The notes below the pieces were generated by a model, which was not told the origin of the DNA, searched no databases, and saw nothing but the letters and a program-made list of their open reading frames with translations. A program made the translations under genes and the position numbers. A stretch of 64,000 nt of DNA from Ophiostoma sp. CBS 140.51 (taxonomy: Eukaryota; Ascomycota; Sordariomycetes; Ophiostomatales; Ophiostomataceae): positions 124,001-188,000 of the forward strand of contig JANSLP010000016.1 of assembly GCA_029298735.1 (NCBI GenBank), given 5' to 3'. Shown piece by piece: positions 46,801 to 57,172 of this stretch (its first letter is position 1; every line of letters starts with the position of its first letter).

Positions 46801-46975
46801 GCAGGACAAGCGAGATGGTCGGTACCTGCTTCTCGAGCTCGCGCAACTTCTCGGCATCAAACGACTCGTCCCAGCCGACGTCGACGAGCACCTTGACGCC
46901 GCCATCGAGCTCGAGCAGCGACTGCGAGGCCGTCGATTCGGATCGCGCCCCCTGGAGGGGGCAGAACGTAAACAT
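43805..46975 (-). CDS. CFT2: CFT2/CPSF100, cleavage and polyadenylation factor subunit
   Basis: A single exon of 1,056 residues. Seen: start MFTFCPLQGARSESTASQSL, a metallo-beta-lactamase-like core with LLTHATVSHIAAFAY at 59-72 and YGVDWGQYKENVF near 220, a beta-CASP part (GGTVLIPVDSTARILELAY near 275), an acidic disordered insert of about 200 residues (SSESSSDSDEESDGD and Gly/Asn/Arg-rich stretches), and a conserved C-terminal block starting LHVGELRLADLRR. The HxHxDH zinc motif is missing, as expected: CPSF100 is the inactive partner of the CPSF73/Ysh1 endonuclease. Known: it is part of nuclear CPF/CPSF and is needed for pre-mRNA cleavage and poly(A) addition. The start ATG at 46975 yields the typical N-terminus. 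It is divergent from SEC24. Confidence 0.93.
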   Translation of the reverse strand: MFTFCPLQGARSESTASQSLLELDGGVKVLVDVGWDESFDAEKLRELEKQVPTISLVLLTHATVSHIAAFAYCCKNFPLFARIPIFATKPVIDLGRTLLQDLYASTPLAAAIIPRTSLTEVAYSYEQSTAAEHSRFLLPAPTPDEITRYFSLIRELKYSQPHQPQAPPSLPPLNGLTITAYNAGRTLGGTLWHIQLGLESIVYGVDWGQYKENVFAGAAWIGGAHGGGSEVIEQLRKPTALVSSSRAPQVDRPGLRDEHLLETIRTCIVRGGTVLIPVDSTARILELAYFLEHAWRKEAAASSSNNDSENLSRSKLYLAGRTSGSLVRHARTLLEWMNDSIVQEFEAVADGAKQANGRGGGGGGDDGKTKEAGPFDLRHMRLLERRSQVDRILSQQPSGSGSSAGKVILASDASLEWGFSKEILRRIADDPQNLVILTEVPGVLSDDRPPSIARTLWEWWRDGGNHDADSAADRLVQGAGRRLEFRDTRKVALEGAELALYQQWLATQRQLQATQLSTAGSGGVGASLVGDGGMGNLGGGIAALLEDGADDVSSESSSDSDEESDGDRQGKVLNVSTTIGQASRKKVVLRDEDLGVNILIKRKGHYDFDVRGKKGRERIFPVPVRRKRNDDFGELIRPDEYLRAEEKEEENDMSGRNGDGVAHLPEMLGKKRKWDDVGSGQGGDNKRPNHDGANNSNSNGHRRGDSTDGKRRGRGGGDGSDDEGGADKDGGLYNSDVDGDDAEDAAEAAMTASVLGPAKLIATTESVPARLRIAYVDYSGLHTARNLEILLPLIEPRKLILVGGSEAETDAVAAHYRSVVSTNRGVTESDVDVLLPIVGGPAVDASVDTHAWVVKLADALVKKLKWQNLRGLGIVTMTGQLRPGLCALPAANTPAAIEDKPADADGNNNDDGDEASGSSKRQKTDASGSALAVTAPSSAAPAAAVAPNAQLPTLDVLPSNIALAAARAGTQPLHVGELRLADLRRTMQASGHTAEFRGEGTLVIDGSVAVKKTTTGRVEVESIGLPSDGGPATKVGGTFYAVKRMIYDGLAVVAGG

Positions 46976-47941
46976 GGCAGGCTTGGGTTACCGCGGATTC
47001 ATTATCGTGTGGTGTGGTAGAACGGAATGTCAGGTTTATGAGTCGCCGTTCGTGTGTGGTGTTGGTGTTGTGGGTATCAATGTTGAAAAAGATGCTCGTG
47101 ATGCTGAATAGACGTGAAGTGAAGCTTCATGCAAATCGCGTCGCCGTCGACGTTAGCGCATTCCTGCGGCAGCCTCACCAAGCAAAGAAGAAGGAGCTGT
47201 GACGTCCCAGCGCGCCGTCCCTCTCTGGTCGTTCTACCCAGCTGGCCGGAGCGGAATAACTTTTCGGAACGGAAATGTGGCCAGAACAGCCAAGCCCAGC
47301 AAAGCTCAGGCGCGACTTCCCTTTTCTCATTCTCGTCCCTGAATTGAATCGCTGGAACGACCCCACTTGCCCCTGCTGGAACTTTGCTCTTTTTTCGCTC
47401 CAGACTTCGTTCGGCAGGCGCGCCAGTGCTGAAGCCAGGGGGTAGTCCGGCGCCTTTCAGTCGCTCTTTCCTCCTCTAAAACCCGCTAATACGAAGATCC
47501 GCCTGCACCAAAAGCACAAGCAAAAGAACCACTATCACGCCGAAAGGGGCCCCTCTATCCTCCTACCCTCCAAGCAACGTGTCCAACCATCTGGCCACCG
47601 CGCCGCACCACCACTTTACCACCACTCTCCACGCACCCACCGCCACCACGCTTAGCCAGGCTGTTCGAATACCCAGACCAGAAACAAGAAAAGAAGACAA
47701 CTTTGCGCTCTGCAGCGACATTCTCGCCAGATCCAATTTGTTTTAATAGCATGGACAGACGGGCTCCGAGAAGTTTGTCGACCGTCTGTTGAGCTTTGTT
47801 TTCTTTTCTTTTGTCTCTCAACCTCTGGGTTCTAGTTGTTGAGCTTTCCTAGCTCCTATCTTTCAATCTCCTTGTCTGTCGTCTCCTCCTTTCCACCTAC
47901 CGTCACGACCACACGACTCTGCCTCCGTTCTCACCGCTGCC
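46976..47941. promoter_or_regulatory. Shared divergent promoter region CFT2-SEC24
   Basis: This 966-bp region separates two divergent start codons and must contain both promoters. The SEC24-proximal 150 bases are T/C-rich (TTTCTTTTG, CTCCTCCTTTCC), matching the pyrimidine-rich leaders of other genes here. I see no CCAAT or E-box. No ORF resembles a gene. Confidence 0.5.
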
Positions 47942-50900
47942 ATGGCCGACTACGCCATGTTCCATGCCCTCGGCCAGGGCGAGCAGCTCGACCCCAACGA
48001 CCCCCGCCGAACCACGCAGCCTGCCGCCCCGGCCTTCAACCCGCCCATTGCTCCCTCGCCGTATCAGCAGCAGCAGCAGCAGCCGCCGTACCAACAGGGA
48101 TACGGCCAGCCTCCTCAGCCGGGCTTGGCTCCAGCAGGCTATGGGGCACCTCCTCCTGGCCTGAGACAGCCTCCATATGGCGGTCAAGCTCCGTATATGG
48201 GCACCCCCTCGCCGGCCGGACACGGTTTTGGTGCACCACCGGCAGCTCCCGGTCAGGGTGCTGAAGACGGCGGGCTGGCAGCACAAATGGGCGGTATGAC
48301 GCTGGGTCCTGACGGCCACTCGACCGTGCGGAAGAAGAAGAAGGACCGGCACGCGTACCACACCGTCGAGGCACCCGTTGGCTCGTCCATGGGCTTCTCA
48401 GCCGCTGCCATGTCGGGCGGACCTGTGCCGGGCACACCAGGCATCCAGGGCGTCCCCGGCGCACCTGGCTTCGACAATGAGCCCATTACACCCCATATGA
48501 GCCAGTTCCCGGCTGCTGCCGGTGCTCCCTTCACGCCGGGCAACCCGACCGACCCGAACAGCTTTGGCGCTCGTGGTCCCGTTGCCGAGGGGTCAGCACC
48601 TGCCATGGTCCCCGCGTCCGGCCAGCAAAAGGTGTCTGCCGACGACATCCCCAGTGTCCCTCTGTCACGCGATTCTTTGCAGCAGCACTTCTTGACCAAC
48701 GTCTACCCGACCTTTGAGCGCCATGTGCCCCCGCCCGCAGCGATTTCGTTTGTCGCCTACGACCAGGGCAACTCCTCGCCCAAGTACACCCGCCTCACCA
48801 TGAACAACATCCCCTCTACGGCCGAGGCGCTCAACAGCACCGGCCTGCCGCTTGGCCTGTTGCTACAGCCCCTGGCGCCTCTCCAGGCTGGCGAGCAGGA
48901 CGTGCCCGTGCTCGACTTTGGTGAGGCCGGCCCGCCACGGTGTCGGCGCTGCCGTGCCTACATCAACCCCTTTATGGTCTTCCGGTCCGGCGGCAACAAG
49001 TTTGTCTGCAACCTATGCACGTACCCCAACGATACGCCGCCCGAGTACTTTTGCGCCACGTCACCCCAGGGCGTGCGCGGCGACCGCGACCAACGGCCTG
49101 AGCTGTCGCGCGGTACCGTCGAGTTTGTCGTGCCTAAGGAGTACTGGACCAAGGAGCCCGTGGGTCTGCGCTGGCTGTTCTTGATCGACGTCACGCAGGA
49201 GTCGTACAACCGCGGCTTCCTCGAGGCTTTTTGCGAGGGAATCCTGGGTGCGCTGTACGCCGGTGAGGACGAGGTGGACGAGAACGGCGAGCCGAAGCGC
49301 CGTATTCCCAAGAATGCGCGCGTCGGCTTTGTTACCTACGACAAAGAGGTGCACTTTTACAACGTGACGTCCACCCTCGAGCAGGCACAGATGATGATTA
49401 TGCCCGATATCGAGGACCCCTTCGTCCCCCTGAGTGACGGCCTGTTTGTCGACCCTTACGAGTCCAAGGCCGTCATCACGTCGCTCCTAACGCGCCTGCC
49501 GCAAATGTTCTCGACGATCAAGAACCCCGAGCCGGCGCTGCTCTCGACGCTCAATGCCGCCATCTCGGCCCTCGAGGCCACTGGTGGCAAGGTCGTGTGC
49601 TCGGTGTCATCCCTGCCAACATGGGGCCCTGGCCGCCTGTTTATGCGCGACGACGGCAAGCACACCGGCGGTGAGATGGACAAGAAGCTGTACACTACCG
49701 AGCACCCTGGCTGGCGCAAGGCGGCTGAGCGCATGACGGCAGCCGGCATTGGTATCGACTTCTTCCTGGCGGCGCCTGCCGGCGGCTACCTGGACATTGC
49801 CACCATCGGCCACGTGTCCTCGACAACAGGTGGCGAGGCGTTCTACTACCCCAACTTTATTGCCGGACGGGACAACGCCAGGCTGTCCATGGAGGTCAAG
49901 CACGCCGTCACGCGCGAGACGGGCTTCCAGGCACTCATCAAGGTGCGCTGCTCCAATGGTCTGCAGGTGTCCAACTACCACGGCAACTTTGTGCAGCACA
50001 CGCTCGGCGCCGATCTCGAGGTGGGCGCCATTGACGCCGACAAGGCCATTGGTGTGACGTTTAGCTACGACGGCAAGCTCGACACCAAGCTCGACGCACA
50101 CTTCCAGTCGGCCCTTTTGTACACCACGGCCGATGGCCAACGGCGCGTCCGCTGCAGCAATGTTATCGCCAGCGTCAGCGAGAGCACGCGCGAGTGCCTC
50201 AAGTTTGTCGACCAGGACGCCGTCTACAGCATCCTGGCGAAGGAGGCCGCCACCAAGCTGGCGAGCACGTCCGCCAACCTCAAGGACACGCGCAACTGGC
50301 TAACCGAGAAGACCATTGACATTCTGGCCGGCTACCGCAAACACCACGCCTCGGCTTCGGCACCGCCCAGCCAGCTCATCATGCCCGAGCGCCTCAAGGA
50401 GTTCTGCATGTACATGCTCGGCCTGCTCAAGTGCCGCGCCTTCAAGGGCGGCAGTGAGACCGGCGACCGCCGCGTGCACGAGATGCGCATGATCCGGTCC
50501 ATGGGCGCTCTCGAGCTGAGTCTATACCTGTACCCGCGTATTTTGCCGCTGCACAACCTACAGCCCGAGGAGGGCTTCCCTGACCCGGAAACAGGTCACC
50601 TCCGCATGCCACCGGCGATGCGCGCCACGTTCGCCAAGGTTGAGCCGGGCGGTGTTTATCTGGTGGACAATGGCCAGACGTGCCTGATTTGGCTCGAGAA
50701 ACAGACTTCGCCCAACCTGATTCAGGACCTCTTTGGCGAGGACAAGGACTCGCTCAAGTCGCTGGACCCTTACTTGTCGTCGCTACCCCTGCTCGAGACA
50801 CACCTCAACGCCCAGGTCCGCAACATGATTGAGTTTTTGCGCACCCTACGCGGCTCCAAGGGCCTGACCATCCAGCTGGCACGGCAAGGCCTCGACGGCG

Positions 50901-51013
50901 CCGAGTTTGAGTTTGCCCGCATGCTGGTCGAGGACCGCAACAACGAGGCCCAGAGCTATGTGGACTGGCTCGTGCATATCCACAAGGGCGTACAGATGGA
51001 GGTACGAGCATAG
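47942..51013 (+). CDS. SEC24: SEC24, COPII coat cargo-binding subunit
   Basis: A single exon of 1,023 residues. Seen: a Pro/Gln/Gly-rich disordered head to about residue 240; a zinc finger with Cys334, Cys337, Cys356 and Cys359 (CRRC...CNLC); a trunk domain (about 395-650) with RWLFLIDVTQESYNRGFLEA; a beta-sandwich (GVTFSYDGKLDTKLDAHFQS); an all-helical region (about 750-870); and a C-terminal gelsolin-like domain (GVYLVDNGQTCLIWL...). Known: Sec24 pairs with Sec23 in the inner COPII coat at ER exit sites and picks cargo with ER-export signals. All domains are present and the length is near that of other fungal Sec24 proteins. The ATG lies in a CTGCCATGG context. Confidence 0.98.
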   Translation: MADYAMFHALGQGEQLDPNDPRRTTQPAAPAFNPPIAPSPYQQQQQQPPYQQGYGQPPQPGLAPAGYGAPPPGLRQPPYGGQAPYMGTPSPAGHGFGAPPAAPGQGAEDGGLAAQMGGMTLGPDGHSTVRKKKKDRHAYHTVEAPVGSSMGFSAAAMSGGPVPGTPGIQGVPGAPGFDNEPITPHMSQFPAAAGAPFTPGNPTDPNSFGARGPVAEGSAPAMVPASGQQKVSADDIPSVPLSRDSLQQHFLTNVYPTFERHVPPPAAISFVAYDQGNSSPKYTRLTMNNIPSTAEALNSTGLPLGLLLQPLAPLQAGEQDVPVLDFGEAGPPRCRRCRAYINPFMVFRSGGNKFVCNLCTYPNDTPPEYFCATSPQGVRGDRDQRPELSRGTVEFVVPKEYWTKEPVGLRWLFLIDVTQESYNRGFLEAFCEGILGALYAGEDEVDENGEPKRRIPKNARVGFVTYDKEVHFYNVTSTLEQAQMMIMPDIEDPFVPLSDGLFVDPYESKAVITSLLTRLPQMFSTIKNPEPALLSTLNAAISALEATGGKVVCSVSSLPTWGPGRLFMRDDGKHTGGEMDKKLYTTEHPGWRKAAERMTAAGIGIDFFLAAPAGGYLDIATIGHVSSTTGGEAFYYPNFIAGRDNARLSMEVKHAVTRETGFQALIKVRCSNGLQVSNYHGNFVQHTLGADLEVGAIDADKAIGVTFSYDGKLDTKLDAHFQSALLYTTADGQRRVRCSNVIASVSESTRECLKFVDQDAVYSILAKEAATKLASTSANLKDTRNWLTEKTIDILAGYRKHHASASAPPSQLIMPERLKEFCMYMLGLLKCRAFKGGSETGDRRVHEMRMIRSMGALELSLYLYPRILPLHNLQPEEGFPDPETGHLRMPPAMRATFAKVEPGGVYLVDNGQTCLIWLEKQTSPNLIQDLFGEDKDSLKSLDPYLSSLPLLETHLNAQVRNMIEFLRTLRGSKGLTIQLARQGLDGAEFEFARMLVEDRNNEAQSYVDWLVHIHKGVQMEVRA

Positions 51014-52487
51014 TTCGCGGCAAAAAAAATTTGCCTTTTTCCTTTTCCCTTTTTTTTTCATTTACATTTTCACTAACAGTACGAAGCTTGGTGGTCAGAA
51101 AAAAAAGGATGATGCCAGTGAAGCCTCGAGTGTGCTTGGCTCCTCGTTTGGCGGTCTCCGGCCAGCATACTTTTAGGGAGGAGAAAAACAGTTAATGAGA
51201 TGAAAGGCTAGGCGTAGACGAAGGGATGTTAAAACACACACAAAAACAACAACAACCAGCTTTGCATTCACACATTGGGTAGGAGAAGCATGTGTTTTTT
51301 TTCTTCGTTTTTCTCATGGGACGCAAAAAAGTAGGTGATGGTGATGAAAAATGAAAACTCAAACGATCAAGTAGAGTAGCAGTGGAGGAGGAGTCAAGAA
51401 ACGGGCCGTTTTTGCGTTTTGTGTGGTAGGTTTATTATCATGTCTGTTTTATTTTGTCTGCTTATTTGATTTCGATTTTATATTTTACATGTTGATTTTT
51501 TCGCCAGCACATTTTACGTTAGAAATTAAACATGAAATCGCCCATTTATTCGATAATTAAATAAATTACGAAAAGTAAAGTGCTTAGAATAGTCATAAGT
51601 CACGGTACAGATAAAGGGGAAAGGCGGCACGGTGGTTACACGGCAGGAAGATATCGTGAGTGGTTGTCGTCGATGTTCCTGTGACGATGTCCAATCTTTG
51701 GATATGCATATTCTTGTTTTGATATTGGCTTCACTCTTTTCACATGATTGCTCTATGACCCCCCGATGACCCCTACGGCCTCCATCATTTAAAACCCAAC
51801 TGAGGAAGAGAAGGGAAAAAAGAAAACAACATGTCAAAAACCAAGAATCTAGGCCATTAGGCACACCTCCAACACGACAGTCTTTAGGCCCCCAAATAGG
51901 ACGGAAACAGTTCCAAAATGCGCGCCCTCTGACCTCGTGAGGGGAAGGGTCAAGGATGAGGCGAGGATAGAGCGAGATGCTCGCTCCGATACAGAGACCC
52001 TGTTGCCGTCGTTGGCTCCTAGGGGGCATGCAAGTGAACACTCCCCGGTCGTAGTGTTGATCCTGTTGTTGATCCTGAGCCATGTTGACTGTTGGTCCAG
52101 AATGGGTTAGGAAGAGGAGGCACCCTTCATCGAAGAAAGGAAAAAAAGGCTTCCATCCACCAAATCACCAAACACCAAACACCAGACACCAAAAGATGGC
52201 TATACATCCCGCCAACCTTCAGCCGCAGCGTCTTGCTGCCCTTTTAATGCCCGGTTGTCTTCGCGAGGCGTTGGGGCGTTGGGGCCTTGATTTTGTGGTA
52301 TTTTCCTGCTTCGCTGCTCTTACATCTACACCCTCACCCTCACCTTCATGTCATCATCCTTGCTGGCTGACGAGTCGACATTGCTTTTTGTTTCGTTGGC
52401 GAAGCGCCTTGATTGCAGTTGAGCAGTTTCTTGTTTCTTTTTGCCTCCTTTTTTACTTGCTTTCTTTTTCTTTTTTTCTCAAAGTGA

Positions 52488-52612
52488 TAGACGAACCATC
52501 CCTCTCAACAAGTTCGGCGTCGTGCCCGTCCATTCCGAGACCACGAGTGTGCCCCTGGCCAAGGCCGGCTCGATGATGCATGCTCTCTGCCTGCCTCTCC
52601 CCCACGGAATGC
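52488..52612 (+). pseudogene. Coding-like fragment of unknown origin
   Basis: About 41 codons with the strong C/G third-position bias of real exons in this window. Part of the translation is NKFGVVPVHSETTSVPLAK. It is preceded by a long T-rich tract ending in GATAG, which looks like a splice acceptor, and is followed within two codons by a stop. I do not recognise the family. It may be an exon left behind by a lost gene, or a terminal exon whose upstream part I could not find. Confidence 0.3.
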
Positions 52613-52893
52613 TAGAGAAATAGAGAGAACATGAGGGCATGGATGAGTGAGAAAAGAAAGTACACGTTGACGCCAAAAACAGTTATGTGTATGTGCACAG
52701 GGCTGCAGACACACAACAGCCTGTCAAACATAAAACGGCGAGCAGGTGAGTGCAGGGCAAAAGTGAGTGCCAGCCGTTGAACGTTGAATGGGAAACAACA
52801 ATATACAATGTGGAATAACCGGCAAAATACTCAAAAACGCCTTTTTACAAAACATGCTGATCTCGCTCCCCAATCTGCGTGCATGTTAGGGAG

Positions 52894-53049
52894 AGCCAGC
52901 TTCGTCAGAACATTGCAGCTGTAGGGTATCTCACTGGGAGGCTTGATGACAACGGAGCAGCCGGCCGCCAGGGCAGGGCCGACCTTGTGGGTGATCATAG
53001 CAGCGGGGAAGTTCCAAGGGGTGATGATGGTGCAGACCCCAACGGGCTC
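52894..53049 (-). pseudogene. Aldehyde dehydrogenase relic (succinate-semialdehyde dehydrogenase-like)
   Basis: About 52 codons read [20 protein letters not shown] then [20 protein letters not shown], the well-known conserved block of the ALDH superfamily, with the PWNFP motif and the K-P-x-S/T cofactor-binding segment. Catalytic Glu and Cys regions are absent: the flanks are unrelated and soon reach stops, and no ATG starts the frame. Codon use is still exon-like, so decay is recent or partial. The nearest family appears to be NAD(P)-dependent succinate-semialdehyde-type enzymes ([16 protein letters not shown]). It is best read as a broken piece of a lost or translocated gene, not a functional CDS. 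Confidence 0.75.
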
Positions 53050-56000
53050 GCAAGATCCGAACCAAGATGGGCTGCAATTTGAATTTATTGGAGAATTCAC
53101 CAAATAGGGTCAAGAAAGAGACATGAAAACCCGCCTGGCTGGGTAACGCAACGCTGGGCCAGGCCGTGTGTCAGTCATACGGAGCACGGGGTGGAGAGGA
53201 AAAGAGGAAGGGGGGGCTTTATTTTGTGAGACTGCGACGTTGTGTTGTTTGGTACCCAGGAACCCAAAAAATCCTAATCATTACCGGCTGCTTGGGTGTG
53301 ATAATAAAATACGAATGGGAATAATGCTCTGGACAAGGGCATTGGATAGGGATGGTCGGGCGTCAGGGTAGTATTGGAGCTGCATGTGGAACAGCCAAAA
53401 AGAAGCATGCACAGGACTGCACAGAATTTTTGAAAAATCAAGAAATCAAAAAAAAGGTGGTGGGAACACAGCTGAAATCTTGTTGCTGCGTAGGTTGGGG
53501 GAAAGTGTCGTGAAATTGCACTAATGAAACTTTGACGGGGGGCATAAGGTACATAAGAGGGGATAGTAAGAAAGAGGAGATGGCGCATACCGGATTCCTG
53601 GGAGATGACGAGAAAGCGTACCTAGCAAGCTGGGAAACATGAAAAAGATATAGGGAATGGTAAATGGAAAACGTGAACGCCAGTTCAGCCTAGCTGCTGT
53701 GACAAGATGTGATGTGGTGAGAGAAAACAGACATATGATATCCAATCTTCCGGGTCCGAACTGGTACCGAGAAAAACAATGCTGTCTCCATATCCCATGT
53801 AAATGAAGATGGAAGATGCCATTCATACGTCGTACAAATATGAGGCTTGCGCTTTTTTCCAAATACCTGCTTCACGCGGGCCCCCTTTCTTCTGCTTTCG
53901 ACAGCAACTTCCTGGATGGACGTCCAGAAGGCTTGCATCCCATAACAGAGTGGAGAGGGGAGATTTGAGATATTTCTTGGCAATATTTTGAGCCAACCGC
54001 TTGTCTTTATGTCTGTCTTGTTTTCTTCATACTTTCTTTTTTGACTTTTGTTTTTCTTACCGCTTTTCTTTGCTTTTGGGCTCCTTTGCTTCCTATTTGT
54101 CTCATTTGCATTTTGATTGCTACATACTCACACGCACACGCACACTCGTATTCTTTTCTTTGCTTTCTTGTTTTTCGTCCTATTCTCGTGAATCCTCATT
54201 GTCCTTCGCTTATGTCTCGACGCATTTGCGTTTACTGAGGACCCTGTCCCATAAAGCATATGGGTATGAAAGACATGCCTTATCCACACACTTAAGAAAG
54301 AAAGAAAAAGAGGTGTGAACAGTTCGCAGATACTGCAGGGATGCAAGATGAATAAAGATGCAGCCCATATGCACCCCTCGTACGACGGGCACTTATTTTG
54401 TGCACTTTGGATGCGGCTGTGCCTGTCAAGAGGCTGCATTTTCAGTGCAGATGAGAGAGATGAGAGACGAGCGATGAGATTGTGTAAATCAGAGAACTCG
54501 GTTGAAATTGCCTCTGTTTTTGATATTGGAAGACGATTCATTTTCATTCCCTATATTCCGCTCCCGCCTAACTGGTTCTCACTTTTTTATTTCTTTGCTC
54601 TTTAAGTTGTCTTTTATCATTATGACAGGTCACCGCCTTGACAAGTCAGCTGGACAGTGCTTTTTCAGCTCCTTATTTCTTCTTTCCAGTTTCTCTTTTC
54701 CCTAATTTTCCTTTTGTGGAATGGATTGTTGAAATGCCAATCGCATATTCGCAGTGCACTGCAACGCCATCAAACGGGTGCAACGGCCCATCTACCATCT
54801 TGCTTTTCATCTTGCCTCCCATCTCTTGCCTCTATCGCCTCTATCACCTCTGAAGCGTGGTAGGCTGCCATTGCATATTGCCATTGCAGGTTCGGAAGAT
54901 ATCGAAAGATATCGAATCTCGCCCACTAGGCTACGGAACTTTACCAGATCTGCGGGAAAGCATACCGTCACAGTTATTTTAATTGTTCTACTTGTCAAGG
55001 CACCGTGCAGTCATTAATTGTCCGTAGCTACGGGAAATTCTTTTCGGTCAATCTCTTTCTCTTTTGAATCTGTTCACAGTGTCTTGTCACCTCTTTTGGA
55101 GGCTTCTGTCTCGCCTCGGATCCGCATACTTCCTTTCTCATACACACGCCCTCTCTTCTTCTGTCTTTCCTCTCATCTGTGAATTGACGCCCTCCGCCTC
55201 TTTACCCTCCCTGCCTCCCTCCTCAAGTCAGACATGTGATGAACGCTGCGCCCATGCGTCCAGTCCACTCGTTGAAAATTGCCACCAGAATGGGCACTAG
55301 AACGAGGCCCTTGGCGTGGGTGTGGGCAAGTGGGCGTGGGATGGCTGTTGGGACTGTTTGGACTGTCGAAAAAGAGGGTGTACAGCAACGACGTGCAGAA
55401 ACATGCATCCTCTCATGCTGCAGCCGCACAACCCAGACTACTCTGTAAGGAGGGAAATCAAAGGCAAATGCAGACAATCCAGCTGAAGCCCACCCTGTTA
55501 CAGCCACGCCCGCCTCTATCCTTTCCTATGATATGTATTCCTTTTTCCTTCTTTTCACATCATCCCTGCAACACCACACAGTTTCCTACCGAGTTTTCTC
55601 GCCTCGCTTCGCGTTCTTTTTTGAATGTATCCGTCTATCCTCGCGAATCTTGCAGTGGACTTTTCCTGTCCCTGTCTTTCCCCTCCACGCCTCGCGCCCT
55701 CGCCTCGGTCGCCGCCCGTTCTTTTTTTACTTTCACATTGTTTTTTGACGCCTGCAGTGTTCCGTTTGTCAAAGTCATGGCGGTCCGGGTTTCAGTCCTT
55801 GACCCAGGGTACTGAGGCTAGATGCTGGGACCAGGCTGCTATTAACAGCGTGGTATTCAACACTATGTGGAAGAAGTATTACGGAGGACATGGCTTTGCC
55901 CGTATCAGTATTTTGAATATTTGCTAGAGTGCGTACATGTATTCCACCCCCTCTCAAGTCTCTTTCGGCCTGCTGCAGATTGGTTGGCTAAGGTCACCAC

Positions 56001-56718
56001 AACCCATCCTTGCCCATTTCGATGCAGCTGCATGAGATAGTCCGACATGCATGCTTTTGCATACACATGCCCAAAAGACGATGACTGCGCAGAATCCTGT
56101 GCCTTTACAGGCTGAGAGAGGCTAGAGGGGCCTTTTTTTATTTGCGTATTGCTCGAGTTTATTTTACATCGTCACCGCTGAACTCGACGATTGTAGTGAG
56201 TACTAATTCAGATAATGTTGACAGCCTCGGTCTCGGTCTACCCTCAGCCTTTCCTTTTTCGTCTCTTTCTTACTTCCTGATTTTCTTCATGATCGACGCC
56301 TTTCTGCGGAGAGGTGCGGGCTCCGACAGCCTCACCAGCCGGTCTTATTTCTGACTTGACTTACTTTGACTTACAGCCTGGCGGCTAATCCGTAGCGTCC
56401 GTCCGGAGACAAAAGCAGTCCGTCCCGGTGCCTCTAAGGGTCCACTTTTGTTTCTTTTTGTTTTCCCTGCCTCTTCCATTGCAGAAACACACAGAAACAC
56501 GGCGAGGGAGAGAAAGCTATGAACATGGGAATGCGATTGGGTCCTCGTACTTTCGTAGGCGGTGTTGAGGCGTTGGGTTTTGGACCTGGGCCGCTCTTTT
56601 CTTGTTTATGTACCTGTTTTTCCCTTGCTCCTTCCCTGTTTGGCTCCTTTCATTGCAACGGCAGTTCGTATCCTATTCGACAATGGCATGCACGATCATT
56701 GGCCGGGCTGGAGTAAAC

Positions 56719-56755
56719 GGGCTGACGGGCTGACTGGCTGATGGGCTGACGGGCT
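56719..56755. repeat. Imperfect tandem repeat, unit GGGCTGAC
   Basis: About four to five imperfect copies (GGGCTGAC, TGGCTGAT variants) in intergenic DNA. Confidence 0.6.
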
Positions 56756-57172
56756 CTTCACCGGTTTATTATATTTTATACAGTGAACTTTCAAAGATAC
56801 GGTCTGATGTTTGATCAAGGATTAGATTCTATTTGTGTCCGACTTGGATTTTCGTCTGAAAAATAACCAATCGTTTTAAGCTTTGTAAAATGGAACGCGC
56901 CGTGCCGAAGTCTGATAAAAATGGAAAGAGACGAGAAACGGGAAGGAGCGATGGAGAAATCGGGGACAAGAAAATAAAGAAATGAAGAAGTAAAGAAAAA
57001 CTCGAAAATTCAAAATCAAATAGGGAACGACCCTGTATCCCAAAACCGTAGTATCCAACCAAATGTGCTCCGAGAAAGCAAAAAGAAAACAAAAAAGCAC
57101 GCCTATGCCCAATGTGTACACTGTAATTTTGAAAACCCATATCCCTGCAAAACCGTGCACACCGTCTCTCCC

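Larger units (their letters stand above)
51014..57172. other. Gene-poor region with decayed coding fragments
   Basis: This 6.2 kb, the largest gap here, holds no intact gene. It contains two coding-like fragments (52488-52612 plus and 52894-53049 minus, listed separately), an A/T-rich zone at about 51420-51600, and a GGGCTGAC-type repeat at 56719-56755. The rest shows no coding bias on either strand. Confidence 0.55.
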
